A program made the translations under genes and the position numbers. This document shows, piece after piece, positions 21,819 through 34,320 of a stretch of DNA of 64,000 nt. Source of the stretch: Hyparrhenia diplandra. Taxonomy: Eukaryota > Streptophyta > Magnoliopsida > Poales > Poaceae. The notes under the pieces are model-generated. The model saw only the letters and a program-made list of their open reading frames with translations. It was not told where the DNA came from and ran no database searches. The stretch covers positions 62,001 through 126,000 of the forward strand of contig JADLZK010008395.1 of NCBI GenBank assembly GCA_015847255.1, given 5' to 3'. Every line of letters begins with the position of its first letter. The first letter of the stretch is position 1.

Positions 21819-24174
21819 ATCGCTTGAAGCAATAGGTCCCCCCCGAGTGATAAAGCTTGTCTTCTCCTCGTCTTCCGGATTCAGATCTATCGGTGATATC
21901 AGGAAAAACGTCGGCGGACTCATTCTCTCACGACTGAGGCCAAGTCGATCAAGGTGTCTATTGCGGGGAGAGGGTACGGATCTTTCGGACATGCCTTGTT
22001 TAGGTCAGTGAAATCTACGCACATTCTCCACTTTTTGACCTTAGGATCAGATGTTTTCTTCTAGACCATAACCACGTTTGCCAACTGTTGACACCTGTTA
22101 TAGCATAATATTATAAGTCAATTAATATGAAATAAGGGCTCAAGTCAAAGACCAAACATAAGTCTAGGGTCTAACAAACATAATTCCACGAGTTTTGGTG
22201 ATACTGTGACTTTCTAGGGACTTAATAGATAATTGTAGAGAAGAATGGAGAAAGTTAGGAATATACAAGACATATGATGACAAGACTTGACCGTGAAGTA
22301 ACTCAACCCGAAAAGTGGACTAAAACATTCTAGAAGATACCGAGAGGACACGGAACAAAGCGGGGAAGCCAAGGTGGCATGCCACCTAGCGACGCCGGTG
22401 CCAACTAGGCCGGCCGCGGGTGGGTCCCCCTGTCGGCCCTCTCCTTTCTAGGTCGGTTTACTACCGACATTGAGGTTATATCTACACCGTTGTTGAAGGT
22501 CGGTTTGATCCAAGGGTTCACGTTCATCGCCAAGTACTATATAAGAAGACCAGCTGACCCCAGGGCTGATATCAATATTCATTATCAACTCATACTCATC
22601 AAGTCCAACCAAGTCTAGACCTAAGCCCTAGTTCATCATACTAAAAGTAGCTAGCTAACTAGTTAGTTCTAGTTCAAGATCAAGTTCATCTTGAGTTCAC
22701 GATAGTCAAGCAATAGCAAGAGCATTGTTCTTCGCTCTTGAATTCGATCTGTAAGTATTATTATTGATACACTATTGTTATGGCTTTGATCTATATAATT
22801 ATTATATTCTTATTGTTATGTGTTTATGCATGCTATGATTATATGTTTAGTTTAGTAAGATTGCTTTATATTTTATGCATGGAATTGTATAGCATCCATA
22901 TACATGATCACTATGTGGGTGATAAGCAATGTGTAAACGTGGTGTTTATACAACGTTTATCTGCAATTGCACCCTACATTCCGGGCCGTGTGGTAGATCG
23001 CGGGAGTGACAGTCCTATTGAGTCCTTTGGAATCCACCCTCCAAATGTAGGACTAGTCGAGCATATAATTACGGTAATGATCAAGTTTCGTCCTTGGTTG
23101 TTATTGGTAATGCTTGCCATGCGTAGAAGTAATCCAACCTTGCCATGATAGCTAGATGTATTGCACTAATTGTAGTATTCATTGACATATGATTAGGAGT
23201 ATCTTAGGAATATTCTTTCTATTCTTTCTATAACATGCTAATTGCTCGTATGATACTAGTGGCATATGATGATCTTAGACTTGGGTATTTATCATTTATA
23301 TAATTATCTTTATCTTGTGACTTATCTGTTGAGTAATGTTAGATGCATATGGCTATTCTGCATTACACTACCGTAAGTGGATCTCATAAATAAATCACTT
23401 CTTAAATCATTAGATATCCTTTTCTCTCTACTTTCCATAGACTTACCTTCCCTGTGGTAAAATATAAATACGATACGGATTACTCAGGTGAAGTGCTACA
23501 ATTGGTATTTCTATGCAGGCGCTTGCGGATATCATGTTCATTCTTTTATCAAGGCCTATCAACAAATACCATGCCTCGCATTTCTTAGAGTGTTATTGCT
23601 AGGGTGACAGACTAGTGTATAGGTAATGCCTAGAAATGAGTGGTATACCTTGAGTACATATCTGGTGAGATTAATTCCACTATGGATAATGATACTAAGT
23701 TTACACCCCACTACTAACACCGCCTAACTTCGCTTTTGTTGGATCATGAGGTTAAACCCATATCCAAGCTAACATGATTAGATAGATATCTCATATATAT
23801 TTCTTTTCGCCTTCCTAATTGGGATCGTGTAAGAAATATCAACACCAACCATTCGGGATATTATAATGGCTTTGATTACCCCTGCATCAGAAAGTCTTTG
23901 GACTTGGCCGCAATGCTTGACACTTCTTTCTTGAGATAGTTTCCTCAACCTCGCTTCTTGGGCTTTACGATTCGTCGCTACGCTCAAGTTGTGTTGAGCC
24001 GGGCTTCGGCTCACCCCCTTTAGGTCCTCGGTGACCATGCGAACACATCGAGTTAGAGTCAAGGAAAGCGGATAAGCTGGGCTGCCTCGTCGGGTTGAAG
24101 CTTCGGAGCCAATTATGATTTCTCTTTCGGGTCTGTAGTGGCTAACGGGACCTTTTTTGTGGATTCGGCTGATT
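21819..24174 (-). pseudogene. Tat-like reverse transcriptase N-terminal part, split by a solo LTR
   Basis: Two pieces flank the solo LTR. The right piece (23850 to about 24170) reads LKGVSRSPAQH and RLSDAGVIKAII. The left piece (22080 down to 21819) continues with ANVVMV, WRMCVDFTDLNKACP and, after frameshifts, an EDEEKTSFIT-type block. These are fingers/palm motifs of gypsy RT. The catalytic YxDD box is not present because the element is truncated before it. Confidence 0.85.
22086..23844 (+). mobile_element. Solo LTR of an Athila-like element with 5-bp target duplication
   Basis: Begins TGTTGACACCTG and ends ATATCAACA. CCAAC flanks it on both sides (22081-22085 and 23845-23849). The flanking DNA joins two pieces of the same RT, so both edges are exact. 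A TATA-like tactatataag lies near 22537. It shares sequence blocks with the LTRs at 15727-17001 and 27443-28443. Solo LTRs arise by recombination between the two LTRs of a complete insertion. Confidence 0.93.
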
Positions 24175-25242
24175 CTACTTTCGCCTCTCGATTCTTTCGG
24201 CCTTGGTCTCGGGCTCTTCTTTCTCATCGTCCTCCCTTTCGGTCGGTGTGACCTCGTTGATCATCTTTGTAACCCGGTGCATCGGCCTCGCATCTATTTT
24301 TCTTGCTGCTTCTTGATCTCCCCAGACGGTAACCACACCGAAAGGGGATGGTATCTTCATACATAAAAAACTTTGCTTAATGATCGCATCAAACTTACTT
24401 ATGGTGCCTCTGCCGAATATTGCTGTGTAAGGATAGTCTATGTTGACTATGTCGAATGTGATTATCTCGGTTCGGCATAGTCCAACTTCGCCGAAGGTTA
24501 CCGTGATGTCTTTCTTTCCGATAGCGTCTATTCTTTTTCCACCGAAACCGAATAGGGCGTTACCCGCTGGTTGTAGCGTCCTCCGTTCCATGTTCATGCT
24601 TTGGAAGGCCTTGATGAACAAAATATCTGCTGAGCTTCCATTGTCTATCAGGATATTGTGGAGTGTGAACTTATCCACATTTGCAGTTGCTACGAATGCG
24701 TCTGTGTGTGGGTAGTCTCTTACCCGGAAATCACTTTCGTCGAACGTGATTGGGACCATTGACCATGCCGGCCTGTTCAAGGGTAGTCTCGGTGTTACCG
24801 TGTGTACTCTTCTCACATAGTCTCTTCTGGCTCTTTTGTTTTCGTGCTCAAGGTTGGATCCACCAGTGATCGCATAAATGTGTCCCTGAGATGGCAGTAC
24901 CGAATTTACAAGCCTGTTTTCCTGGCTGCCTTCGGGCTTCATGTGTGCGTTCTGTTGCGGTTGTTCTAGATTTCCTGGGGAAGATGCTGCCATTGATGGA
25001 GGCTGAGTTTGTGGGATATATAACGGGTAGTTCGGGGTATTTGATGATGGTGAGCCGGAAGCACGGAGGTCTGTTGTACCAGCGGAGGCGGGGGTGGCAG
25101 CTGAGTGTGCTGATAGCCAAAATATGCATTCGGCTATACTCCTGCTGTTTCTCTCATGTTGAACATGTGTTTGGGTGCTTGACTGCCCTGTGAACTTTCG
25201 GCCTTTGATTTCTGATCCTTGGCCATCTGCCCATACTTGCAA
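24175..25242 (-). pseudogene. Tat-like Gag C-terminal linker and aspartic protease
   Basis: A 355-residue minus-strand frame. After a Pro/Gln/Ser-rich linker comes the protease with the Tat-type catalytic motif LIDNGSSADILF (near 24640), then FGGKRIDAIGKKDITVTFG, and the flap/C-terminal block YTAIFGRGTISKFDAI. This part of the frame is intact. It would cleave the Gag-Pol precursor. Confidence 0.88.
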
Positions 25243-26570
25243 TCTCTACTGAAATGTCCCATATTCTCGCCGCAGACGAAACAATATGGTACTCTTGGCC
25301 CGTCCCGGCCTCTTCCGCGCCCTCTGCCTCTTGGGCCTTGGCCACCTCGGTTGGACTGATTCGCTTTTGAATTTGAGGCGTCCACAGAACCTGGCTCTTG
25401 ACTAGGTTCGACTGCTTTAGCCGAATCATCTTGTACATTGTTAATCGGGCGGGAGTCGGCCACCTCTTTGGCTATTGTTTGTGTTTGGATGTGGCGATTG
25501 TTGTTTCTCGTCCTTTTCATTTGCCTTTCTTCTTTTTAAGCCTTCCTCGGACTTGGCAAACTTTTTGATCTGGTCGTATAACTCGGTCAAGGTCTTAGGT
25601 TCCTCCCTGTCTAGGAGCGCAGCACACTGACCGATGGCCATGCCTTCGATTGCCGCTGCTATCACTACTTCATCTGAGACATTCGGCGTCTGGGCGCGAA
25701 GCTGCACTATTTTTTGAGGTACTGTGTCAGTGACTCCCCATCTTCTTGCTTGAGCTTTAGGAAATCCCTGGTTCCCTTTTTCAAGGCCCGGAAACCCTCA
25801 AAGGTGATGATCAATCGTTTGTTCTCTCATTTGTTTCCGACTTCTTATCGATAGCGGACCGAAGGGCGATGTACCATTCATGCGCGATGTCTTCTACCAC
25901 CATGATGAGAGATTTCGCAAGGGTAACCAAATCTCCTCTGCGAGATATCTTTGCGGCTTCATAGCTGCGATGAACTTCCTTGGATCGATTTTCCGTTGAA
26001 TGATGGCAATGCGGGTTTTATACCCTATCGGCCACGGGCTTAGTTGCAGCTCTACGGTGAGAGTACCGAAGCCGAATCGACCTCCCCACACCTGTGGCTG
26101 GTTCTTGCTCCCCACAGGGTAGTGTTGTGTTTCTCTCCATCACGTGCTATCTCCGTAGCGGGTTTTCTTTTCGATTTCGGCTAATTTCAGGTTGCTCGTC
26201 GTGCGAGTCTTCTCTTCGCTTGCCGCCTCTCCTTTCATCATTGCATCTTTTCGAGCTCTCAATTCTACGAGCTCGGCACTGCTGAGCTCGGTTCTTGTAT
26301 CAACACGGGCGTTGTTTCTGCTCATTACCACCGCGCCGTGCTCGGTGGGTTGCTCCTCTTCGAGTCTTCTCCATCTTACGGAACTTGAGCCTCCTGCTCG
26401 AGAGGTGCCTGGACCGTTAAGGCCCGGGACCGGTATCAGCGTCTTAAGCCGCCACGACCCTGGCCCGCCGGGGTGATAACCACTAACGGAGGATCCGACG
26501 AGGGATCCGCCGGCGGAGATCTGGCCGGTGCCGCCGGCGCAGCTTTGGGTCTTCCACGCCCTAGAGCCAT
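25135..26570 (-). pseudogene. Tat-like Gag polyprotein, several frame breaks
   Basis: The start is ATG 26568-26570 (MALGRGRPK), about 30 bases inside the LTR/primer site. Traceable blocks across shifting frames: an Arg/Glu-rich N-terminus, the capsid region with LSPWPIGYKT, DPRKFIAA, then LREEPKTLTELYDQ-like sequence (25590-25640), and a zinc knuckle CFVCGENMGHFSRDC (near 25260) preceded by an Arg/Gly-rich stretch. Frameshifts occur near 26115, 25710 and 25440. Gag would build the particle. Confidence 0.82.
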
Positions 26571-26583
26571 GGGTTGCCCGCAC

Positions 26584-26601
26584 AACCACGGTGGGCACCA
26601 A
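26584..26601 (-). promoter_or_regulatory. Primer-binding site of the Tat-like element
   Basis: Directly at the LTR edge the minus strand reads TTGGTGCCCACCGTGG, the form typical of Tat-lineage primer sites (complementary to a tRNA 3' end). It sets the inner LTR boundary at 26602. Confidence 0.75.
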
Positions 26602-27442
26602 TGTTGGTGTGGCCCTGAAGCAGGCCACCCCTGGTAGATCGAATCACTCAACTGGACTAAAGCTAACACACGAAAGTAGACACGAAACTGAGAAACTCTT
26701 TCTATTATTCTCTCTCCTTTTTTACAATGACCCTCGGGGTCTATTTATAGTCCGTAGACTCTTACAGTTCCAACTTTACCCTCCTACCAACTCTGGACTT
26801 TCCATGCTCCTTCATGGCACCTAGGGGTAGAACGGTACTTTCTTGCCTCGCGATCCCACCAACCCCTGCTGGGCCTTTCGGCGTCGGACCACGAGCACCT
26901 GCAAAACAACATCGGGTGACATTCGACAGGAAACTCCTCCGGCCCAAGCGGGCGAAAGTGATTATTTTCGTCCCCTCCCGCCGAAGCCCCCGGCCCCTGG
27001 GGACCCAAGCTAGGTCCTCGCACTAGGGACGAAAGTATGAGCATTCGGCGTGTTTGATCGAATGCTGATGCCTTTGCCCCTCGCACGATCCTCACAAAAG
27101 GCCATCGAGGACGAAAGTTTCAGCATTCGGCTTTCCATACCGAATGCCACGACTTTTTCGTCCATCCTGATGGTTCTCACAGACGGGGCTCGGCGGATGG
27201 ACGCACGCCGGCCCGTCTTAGTCGAATGTCTCTGCTTTCGCTCGTCAATTACGAAACTCCGGGCCTTCGGCCCTGACAGCCCATGTCCCCGTTTCCCAAG
27301 GACTCTTTGACTCCGAATCTTAGAGCCTCCAGCCACAAGAACCGAATCTGAATCCTTCAGGCCATCTTTGACCTTGGCTCGAACGTTCCACTCTTGAGGG
27401 CCGACAGTAGGGGGGTGGCAAGCTTTCGGTCTCCCCCCAACA
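26602..27442 (-). repeat. 5' LTR of the Tat-like element
   Basis: Ends TGTTGG (27442, minus strand) and CCAACA (26602), 841 bases. A minus-strand TATA box (actataaatagacc) lies at about 26738-26752, placing transcription start some 110-120 bases before the inner edge. The base after 27442 returns to Athila-like LTR sequence. Confidence 0.75.
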
Positions 27443-28443
27443 AGCACTTTGGAGCAACAGGTCCTTTCCAACTCTCGAAAAAGACTGGGAAGAAAGTAGT
27501 TGGGAGAAGGCTGCCACAAGCTCTACGAAAACACCAACCCAAACGTGGTGGATTAAGAAGACCTGACAGAGCTATCACCCCTGGGGCTACCACAACTAAC
27601 CATAGGATTGGGCGCAATCTCAGATAACCCATAGCCTAGACACCATGTCTATACTATCGATTACTACTCTGGCTACCGCAAAATAACTACAGCCCTCAAT
27701 ACGAACGGAGATCCCATGCAATGGCATAACAACTATACTAACCAATTATATGAAAGACATGAAACTAAATAGAGAAGATAAATATATAAATCATGGGTCT
27801 TATAGAGGAAAGATAGAAAGACATACCAAACTCTAAAGACTTCTCCAGAACCGGAGTGCAGCTCCGCTCTCCCTAACTCCTTAGTTACGAATCTACTACA
27901 TTGGATAGTCTAGCCCTAATTCTCTAGTAGAGAGATTGTCCTCACATTAGGACACTTCGATGATCAACAAATCAAGAGATAATGAATGGAATGAATTAAG
28001 GTTTCACCCAGGGCCAGGGGGTCTTATTATATAGCCCCGGAGGATGCACCATTGCCCTTAGATCAAACCAACCTTGAGCAACGGCTTAGATTGCATGGCA
28101 ATGGCGGTGGAAGAGTCCATGCCAAAGAGGAGAGTGCCACGTCACTGTAGCAGCTCGACCAAGTTGCCACCTATGCCAAGTGGGCCCAACTTTCAGGGGT
28201 CATTTTCTGGTGTCTTCTAGAGTCTTCTTTTCTACATTTTGGATTGGAATACATTCGGGACATGTCCTTGATATGTATGGCTTGATAACTCTCAGTCTTT
28301 TCCTGTTATTCCCTGAAAATATATAAATCACCAAAACTCGTGAAATTCTATCAGTAAAGTTCCTGGTCTACGTTGTTATTCATTGTAAGCCCTTATTTCA
28401 TGTTTGATTGACTATTAAATATTTGCAATAACAGGTGTCAACA
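27443..28443 (-). repeat. Athila-like LTR, outer part, truncated by the Tat-like insertion
   Basis: On the minus strand it starts TGTTGACACCTGTTATTGC at 28443. It contains 'cacgagttttggtgat', a 'ggttggtttgatctaaggg' block and a TATA-like sequence near 28030, all shared with the LTRs at 15727 and 22086. Its inner end is cut at 27443 by the Tat-like LTR. Confidence 0.75.
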
Positions 28444-30250
28444 ACCACTCCCCACTAGTCCTCGTTGGAGCATTCGCACAAGGGCATAACTCCCCCTTGA
28501 TCCACGCAAGGATCAAGTGCTCTCTAGGCTGATTCTTTCACACCCTGTCACGGTGAATCACCTACAACTACTCACAAGATGAGTTGGGTTATCCATAAGC
28601 TCTACCAGATGATCTCCAAGCTCCCAATCACTACCGAGTCGTCTAGGCGATGGCGATTGCCAAGAGTAACAAGCACAAACTCTCACTTGACCATGACAAG
28701 CCTAATGAGAAAGGTGAATGCACTTGCTACTCTCTATGCATTAATGACGTCTTTAATCTTGGATTAACAAATCTCAATTATCCCACTAGACTCTTACACT
28801 CTCTTGAACTCCAAAGTGTTGCCTCGGTTGAACAAATGAGCAAAAGAGCTGAATTGGACGAGTTGGAGAAGTATACATAACAACCTCCCCCCAACAAGTC
28901 ACTAGCCGTTAAGGTCTAAATTAGCATTTTTTTTTAGTGTTGGCCAGACACGCTTGTCGGGTGACCAATCCGTAACCAATTCAGCTCCGACAGGATTCAA
29001 TGCATTGATCGAACACGAGTAGGGACCGGCTACCATGTCCGAACGTGTTCAGCTAACATTTGCCATCTCTGAAACCTCTTTGTTCCACACTAGACTCTAG
29101 AGAACAAGCATACGGTCATTCACTATAGTGTGTCCGGTCTATCGGCATCATCAAACCCTAAGCGTAGGTGCGACACCCGTAATACGTCGAGCATAGGTGC
29201 TAGCCTGCCATTTTGCGATCAAACCCTTGCTAGGTGATCATACACCTGCGTTAGGTCAATAGAAAAGTACTCCATTCATCTCGAAATCAAAAACCCTTCA
29301 AGAATGAAGTTTGTTCCACTTGATCTTTGGGGTCCATCCCTAAGCTACCTAGTGTTAGGTTTGACAAGTGTGCATCACACTTAGCCTCGGCTAGGTCAAG
29401 CTACTAGTTCATACCCCCTTAATTGTATGGCCAAAGGAAACAAAGTCTTAAACTAATCTAAATGTCTCAAACTATTCCTTAACCTTGTCGTTTGTCCTTT
29501 GGAAACTGAAACAATTTCCATTGAAAGGGGCATGAAAACCGTTGATTGCCTAACCAATCGCCCATTATCGTGACCTAACTCAAATAGCCTCTACAAAACA
29601 CACATTAGTCACAATAATCTTATGTTGTCATTAACTATTGAAACCCAATAGGGGTCTAGATGCTTTTAGTACCAACGTTTGCACGCGCCCAATCCTACAA
29701 GTAGTTTGTCGAGGCCACCGCTCTTCCCCTGTGTTGAAAATTCTAACTTTTGTTGGAAGTTTCAAGAGTCTTTGTAGCATAAACTCTCCGTACTATTTAC
29801 CATACAAAAACCTAGGCGTCGAAAGTTATAACGCCACTCAAAACGACTACATTTTACCTAGTGGTATAAATACCACCACCTCCTTTTCTAACCATTACGC
29901 ACTCATTTACTCATGACCAAACTTTAGACAAAAGACCTCCTTAGCATTCAAAGCCCTCTACCCTTCTCTGCTTTGCTCAAATCTTGCAAGAGTTTAAGTT
30001 GAGAGAAGGATTCTTGGTGAGGGAAACGTCGAAGCGAAGCTTGAACACTTAATTTCTTTGTGAAGTGAGGTAGAATTTTTGTTTGATGTTATTGGGGCTT
30101 GGCCCCCAACCGGCTAGGCATAGCTCAGGAGCACCTAGTATGTTGGAGAACCCCGAGAGGTTTATGTTATCCTTGATATTCTAGTGAACCTTTGTGGTTG
30201 CTTGAGAGGCGGGGGAAGAAACGACATCGACATTCTAAATAAGAGCAACG
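28444..30250. mobile_element. Degenerate LTR-retrotransposon remnants (copia SIRE/Opie-like LTR pieces)
   Basis: The minus strand of about 28444-28560 reads like the R/U5 part of an Opie/SIRE LTR ('gatcaagggggagttat', 'gctccaacgaggactagtgg'). It is cut at 28443 by the Athila-like LTR. A plus-strand TATA (ggtataaataccacc) lies near 29864, followed by LTR-like leader sequence to about 30070. No coding region. Pieces in both orientations suggest more than one insertion; edges not resolved. Confidence 0.5.
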
Positions 30251-30318
30251 GCGTATGCGTATCTATCTACCCTGTCCGACGCGAGTAGAAGAGAGCTGAG
30301 CCAACGGTCACGAAAATA

Positions 30319-30603
30319 CTCCCTCCGGGCTGGTATTAGAGGTCGTTTAGCACAACATTTAGCATACCAAGGAGTGATTAATTAGGGGTAAGTTTTCCTA
30401 TCTACCCCTAATAAATACGGTGGCGGGTGCATTATAAGCACCATCGTCGCCTCAACCAATTGGCTAGCGCAGCGTCTTGCCGTTCGTGACACAATTACTC
30501 AGGGGCAACAACGTCCAAAACCAACGTGAAGACAGCGGTCTGACTCCTATTGTGCTCCAAGCATACCAAGCTTGGACGACCTCTAAAACCAGCCCGAAGG
30601 GAA
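30319..30603. mobile_element. Stowaway-like (Tc1/mariner) MITE
   Basis: Terminal inverted repeats: CTCCCTCCGGGCTGGTATTA on the left and the complement of ACCAGCCCGAAGGGAA on the right, with TA on both sides (30317-30318 and 30604-30605). Length 285 bases. The CTCCCTCC start and TA duplication are hallmarks of Stowaway elements of grasses. Confidence 0.85.
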
Positions 30604-30920
30604 TATCTTTATATCCTTCCCGCGTCGATTAAACGAGAAAATGATAATCCGCATGTGACCTAAGTCCGATTCACAAGTACCCTACTAGATATTGCCTCCC
30701 AACCAAAAAGAAAGCTACCTATTTGATTGAGGTCTCTAAAACGGAAGGGACTTTTTCTTTATTAGTCCCTAAAAGATTCTTGAAATAACTTTTTTTTATA
30801 AGTCCATAAAACTAAAAAGTCCTAGAACTTTTGGAACCAAACAGGCCCCTAGTCTCCTACTGGTACATTTCGGACTGCCTGCTCATACCTAAAATGGCAT
30901 CCCCACGATTGGTACACATC
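30604..30920. other. Non-coding, with a fragment of a PIF/Harbinger- or hAT-type MITE
   Basis: The right edge near 30830-30850 reads 'ggaaccaaacaggcccctag', a common end of grass MITEs, and inside it 'gggactttttct...agtccctaaaag' forms internal inverted repeats. I cannot find the matching left end. Confidence 0.4.

Positions 30921-30923
<3 letters not shown>

Positions 30924-30966
<43 letters not shown>
30924..30966. repeat. (TA)n microsatellite
   Basis: Uninterrupted alternating TA over about 42 bases. Confidence 0.95.
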
Positions 30967-30968
<2 letters not shown>

Positions 30969-31949
30969 TGAATTTCCTAACCTCGTGGGCACCAGCCCAC
31001 CAGGGGGTGAAATCTACCCCCCCTCCCTTGATGGCAGCCATGTGGCTCATTGGAGAATTTGGATCCTTTATCGTGCATTTGTGGCAAATGAAGGACATCA
31101 AATTCCGATCTTTTGGTTTTATTTGGTGTGGGGGGACCGGTGACATGCGCATGGCCCCTTCCCATCTTTGAACCACGTGATGTATTGAGAAGTTTGAAGA
31201 TGCTTTGCACATTTTGCCCCACCTAGCTCTCCATATGGGCAGCGGACCCCACTTGTTAGTGACTCAAAGAAACTCTATGAAATAGAGCATGCACTGTGCT
31301 CTCAATTTTTCCTTGAGCCATCGCTTTCGCTCCATACAGTAGCAGCCAGCGCCTCTCTCCTGCTAGCGGAGCAGGAACCGTGCACCATGAAAAAGCTAGC
31401 TAGCTGCTGCATCATCCCCACGTCACTTTCACCACTAAACCAAAGCACGATAGCTAGCCTACATGTGTGCAAATCAAGTTGTTTTTATTTTTTCAATGGT
31501 ATTTCTTGGGGTAATCTTTGATTAGCAAATGGTTTTCAACGTATTTTGGCACCACCGTGAATTTTTTTTTTCTCTCCACCATTTCATCAAATTAATGTAG
31601 AAAAAAAAAAAAGTTTTGTACCATAATCTGAGATGTGAGTGCGTCCTGTCTTTGTAGGTTCATGAGAAGCTAGCCGAGGAACATGTGGGCCCATCTCGCT
31701 ACTTATTTTTTGGTAAAAAAAGTATAGTCAATATGGGTCTTGTTCATTGTTGTGTAGGTAAGATCAATACAAATAATATGATGTAAACAACATGTAAAAT
31801 TAGTTATGTGGTTTTGGAAACAATATTGACTAAAGGTTTTTGCGAGGCATGGGGTGATTTGGTGATGCTAAAAAGTGGCGTGAGCCTAGTCACAGTGAGA
31901 GAGAAATATGAGAGGGAGGAGATAGCTGCTGCAGCTCTGTGTGAGAGTG
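30967..31949. other. Non-coding DNA
   Basis: I see no gene or element edge. There is a short GCTAGCTAGC run near 31395 and several A/T runs (31561, 31602). Confidence 0.4.
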
Positions 31950-32200
31950 TGAGTGAGGAAAATCTGGTGCTATCCTAAAGCCGCCGGGGAAGCACACGCC
32001 CCGTCGGCCAGAGCTGTCTACCGCTCATGGCGCGGGTGCAGCGGCTTTGTTTGGTTGGAACGGCTTATTTATGCGGATCAAGATCTTTTGCGCATGTTGC
32101 TGTGAATGCTTTTTGTTTTTGCTGGTGGGGCAGCTAGGCGGATGATTGTTTGGTTCGGTTCGGTGTTGCACGGAAAGTATGACCGTGGGCTCCTAGGCGA

Positions 32201-32788
32201 TTAATAGAGAGCGAGACATATTAACTCAAGCCCGGGCAAATGCATGCGGCACCAGGCGTCGATTTTGGTCGCTGGCGGGAGGAGGCTGCACGGTGGAAGG
32301 CTGCGATCGGGACACCAACCAAACAACTTCGGTCGAGTACAGGCAGCGGCCGGTTCGGGCAAATTCGATCGGGTTGCATCAAACAAGCCCGCCGTGCGGT
32401 CTAGCGCATCCAGCGGCGCGACCTTGCAGCGGCGTGGGCACGGCACACACGATGCGCTGCCCCATGCTTGCAGCGACGCGGCGTACGCCGCATACGGCGA
32501 GTGCGTGCGTCCGAACACACCGTAACCCGCCATAAACCCGGCCCGCCCGTCGCGGTTCGTGCCGAACGCGGACCCCTCCCTTGAGCAAGTAGCGGCCTTA
32601 ACCCGGCGGCGCGCGAACCGCGCCCGAGCATGGGCACGGCGGTGAGTGCATGCAAGCCGCCCGGCCGCCGCCGGGGGGCGCGGTGCGAGCGGGCAACAAG
32701 AGCGGGATGTGCGGCCGAAGCGACCCCGCCATCGCCTGCGGCCGTGGGCGAGCCAATCAGCCGCCGCCCGGTAGCGCCGATCGGGCAA
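32201..32788 (-). other. Open frame of 195 codons in the GC-rich outer left arm
   Basis: GC-rich sequence, basic Ala/Arg-rich translation, no domain recognised. The matching part of the right arm also has a long frame (37467-38006, plus strand), and short blocks such as PATK correspond between the two near their ends. GC-rich DNA makes long frames by chance, so coding is doubtful. Confidence 0.25.
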
Positions 32789-33589
32789 GGCCCACCGAAC
32801 GCTCTCTTGCCTCCTGTCTCTGGCACTCCCTCCCCACTCTCCCTATATGTGGCCCACGACCACGAGATGGACAAGAAAAAGAGAAAGAAGGTTGGGGTCT
32901 TGGGGGTGGATGAGGATAGGGATGGCCGGTCAAGCCAAGCATGCATGAGAAGAAAACAAGCCAATTGGCACGGCCGCGAGCCATGCATGTGCTCTCTCTG
33001 TGTCAGTGATGCTTTTAGTGCAAGATTTGGCAACACGGTATTTGGAAGTGCAAATCACGAGCTAGCTACACGCTAGACATGACTTGCGAACTGCGAGTTA
33101 AGCGCCAAAAAAAAAACAACTGGCACTTGCTCCACTCTCTGTGATAGGTCGGCGCTACCGATGTCTGGCTAATGAGCTCACGGCGGCACATTAATAGGTA
33201 GAGAACCGAGAAACTGCTAGACGGAGAGAAGAAGCCGACCAAAGCAACTTGTCGCAAGAAAGAAAAAATGGGACAACAAAAAATTGGGTGAAAATCGAAC
33301 CAAATCAAGATGAATGGAGACCAAACTTGGCACAAGTGATCCCCATGGTTATAATGGTAGCGGTTTTTGGGTTTGGTTCGGGTTTGGTGATTATTTTTTC
33401 ACTCACGGTTTTTGGGTTGGGTTTGGTTTCCACCGAAATAGGACAAAAATCGAACCAAACCAAGATGAATATGGTTTGATTTTCCACCCGTGGATATCAA
33501 ATGGATATCCAAAATAAACCATTTGGAATTAAAACTCATGTGTTTATAATATGTTAATAAATAATATAACTTGTTTATTTAGGTTAGAA

Positions 33590-34320
33590 TTTCAACCGGG
33601 TTTTGGTTTTGGGTGCACCGATCCGAACCCGACACATAAGAATGGCGGCGGATCGGGTTTAGGGTGGATATCTGCGGGTTTTGGATCATGCGGGTTCTTT
33701 GGGGATGAATTTCCACCCTAACCGGTTTTCGGTTTAGGGTTTCAATTTCGGGTTTTGGTTTTGGGTGTACCGATCCGAACCCGACCCGTAAGAATGGTAG
33801 CGGATCGGGTTTAGGATGGATATCCACGGGTTTCGGATCATGCGGGTTTAGCTTTGGGGATGAATTTCCACCCTAATCGGGTTTCGATTTCGGGTTTCAA
33901 CCGGGTTTTTGGTTTTGGGTGTACCCGATCCGAACCCGACCCGTAGAATAGCGGCGGATCGGGTTTAGGATGGATATCGCGGCTTTTCGGATCATGCGGG
34001 TTCAGCTTTGGGGATGAATTTCCACCTAATCGGTTTCGGTTTGGGTTTCAACTTTGGGTTTTGGTTTTGGGTGTACCCGATCCGAACTTCGACCCGTAAG
34101 AATGGCGGCGGATCGGGTTTAGGATGGATATCCGCGGGTTTCGGATCATGCGGGTTCAGCTTTGGGGATGAATTTCCACCCCTAATCGGTTTTGGTTTCG
34201 GGTTTCAACTTGAATTTTGGTTTGGGTGCACCGATCGAACCCGACCGTAGAATGGCAGCGGATCGAGTTTAGGGTGGATATCCGTAGGTTTTTTTATCAT
34301 ACGGGTTCACTTTGGGGATG
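33590..34320 (+). repeat. Tandem array, ~152-base unit, about five copies (left arm)
   Basis: The word 'gatcgggttt/gatcgagttt' recurs at about 33651, 33803, 33957, 34111 and 34261. Each unit also has 'ggatatc.gcgggttt.ggatcatgcgggttc' and 'ggggatgaatttccaccctaa'. Units differ by small indels. Confidence 0.9.

Larger units (their letters stand above)
21819..27442 (-). mobile_element. Tat-like gypsy element, 5' half (LTR, primer site, gag, protease, partial RT)
   Basis: On the minus strand: LTR 27442-26602, primer site, gag from ATG 26570, protease, and the start of reverse transcriptase. The RT is interrupted by a solo LTR at 22086-23844 and stops at about 21819 soon after the conserved EDEEKTSFIT-type block. 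Everything downstream (rest of RT, RNase H, integrase, 3' LTR) is missing. Several frameshifts exist. It inserted into the Athila-like LTR that continues at 27443. Confidence 0.85.

Noticed and set aside
30889..31222. Frames running through the (TA)n tract
   Set aside because: Created by the YIYIYI translation of the microsatellite; no start context or domain.
32401..33076. Several other long frames in the GC-rich left arm
   Set aside because: They overlap each other on both strands without domain or codon-bias signal; I kept only the one with a counterpart on the other arm, at low confidence.
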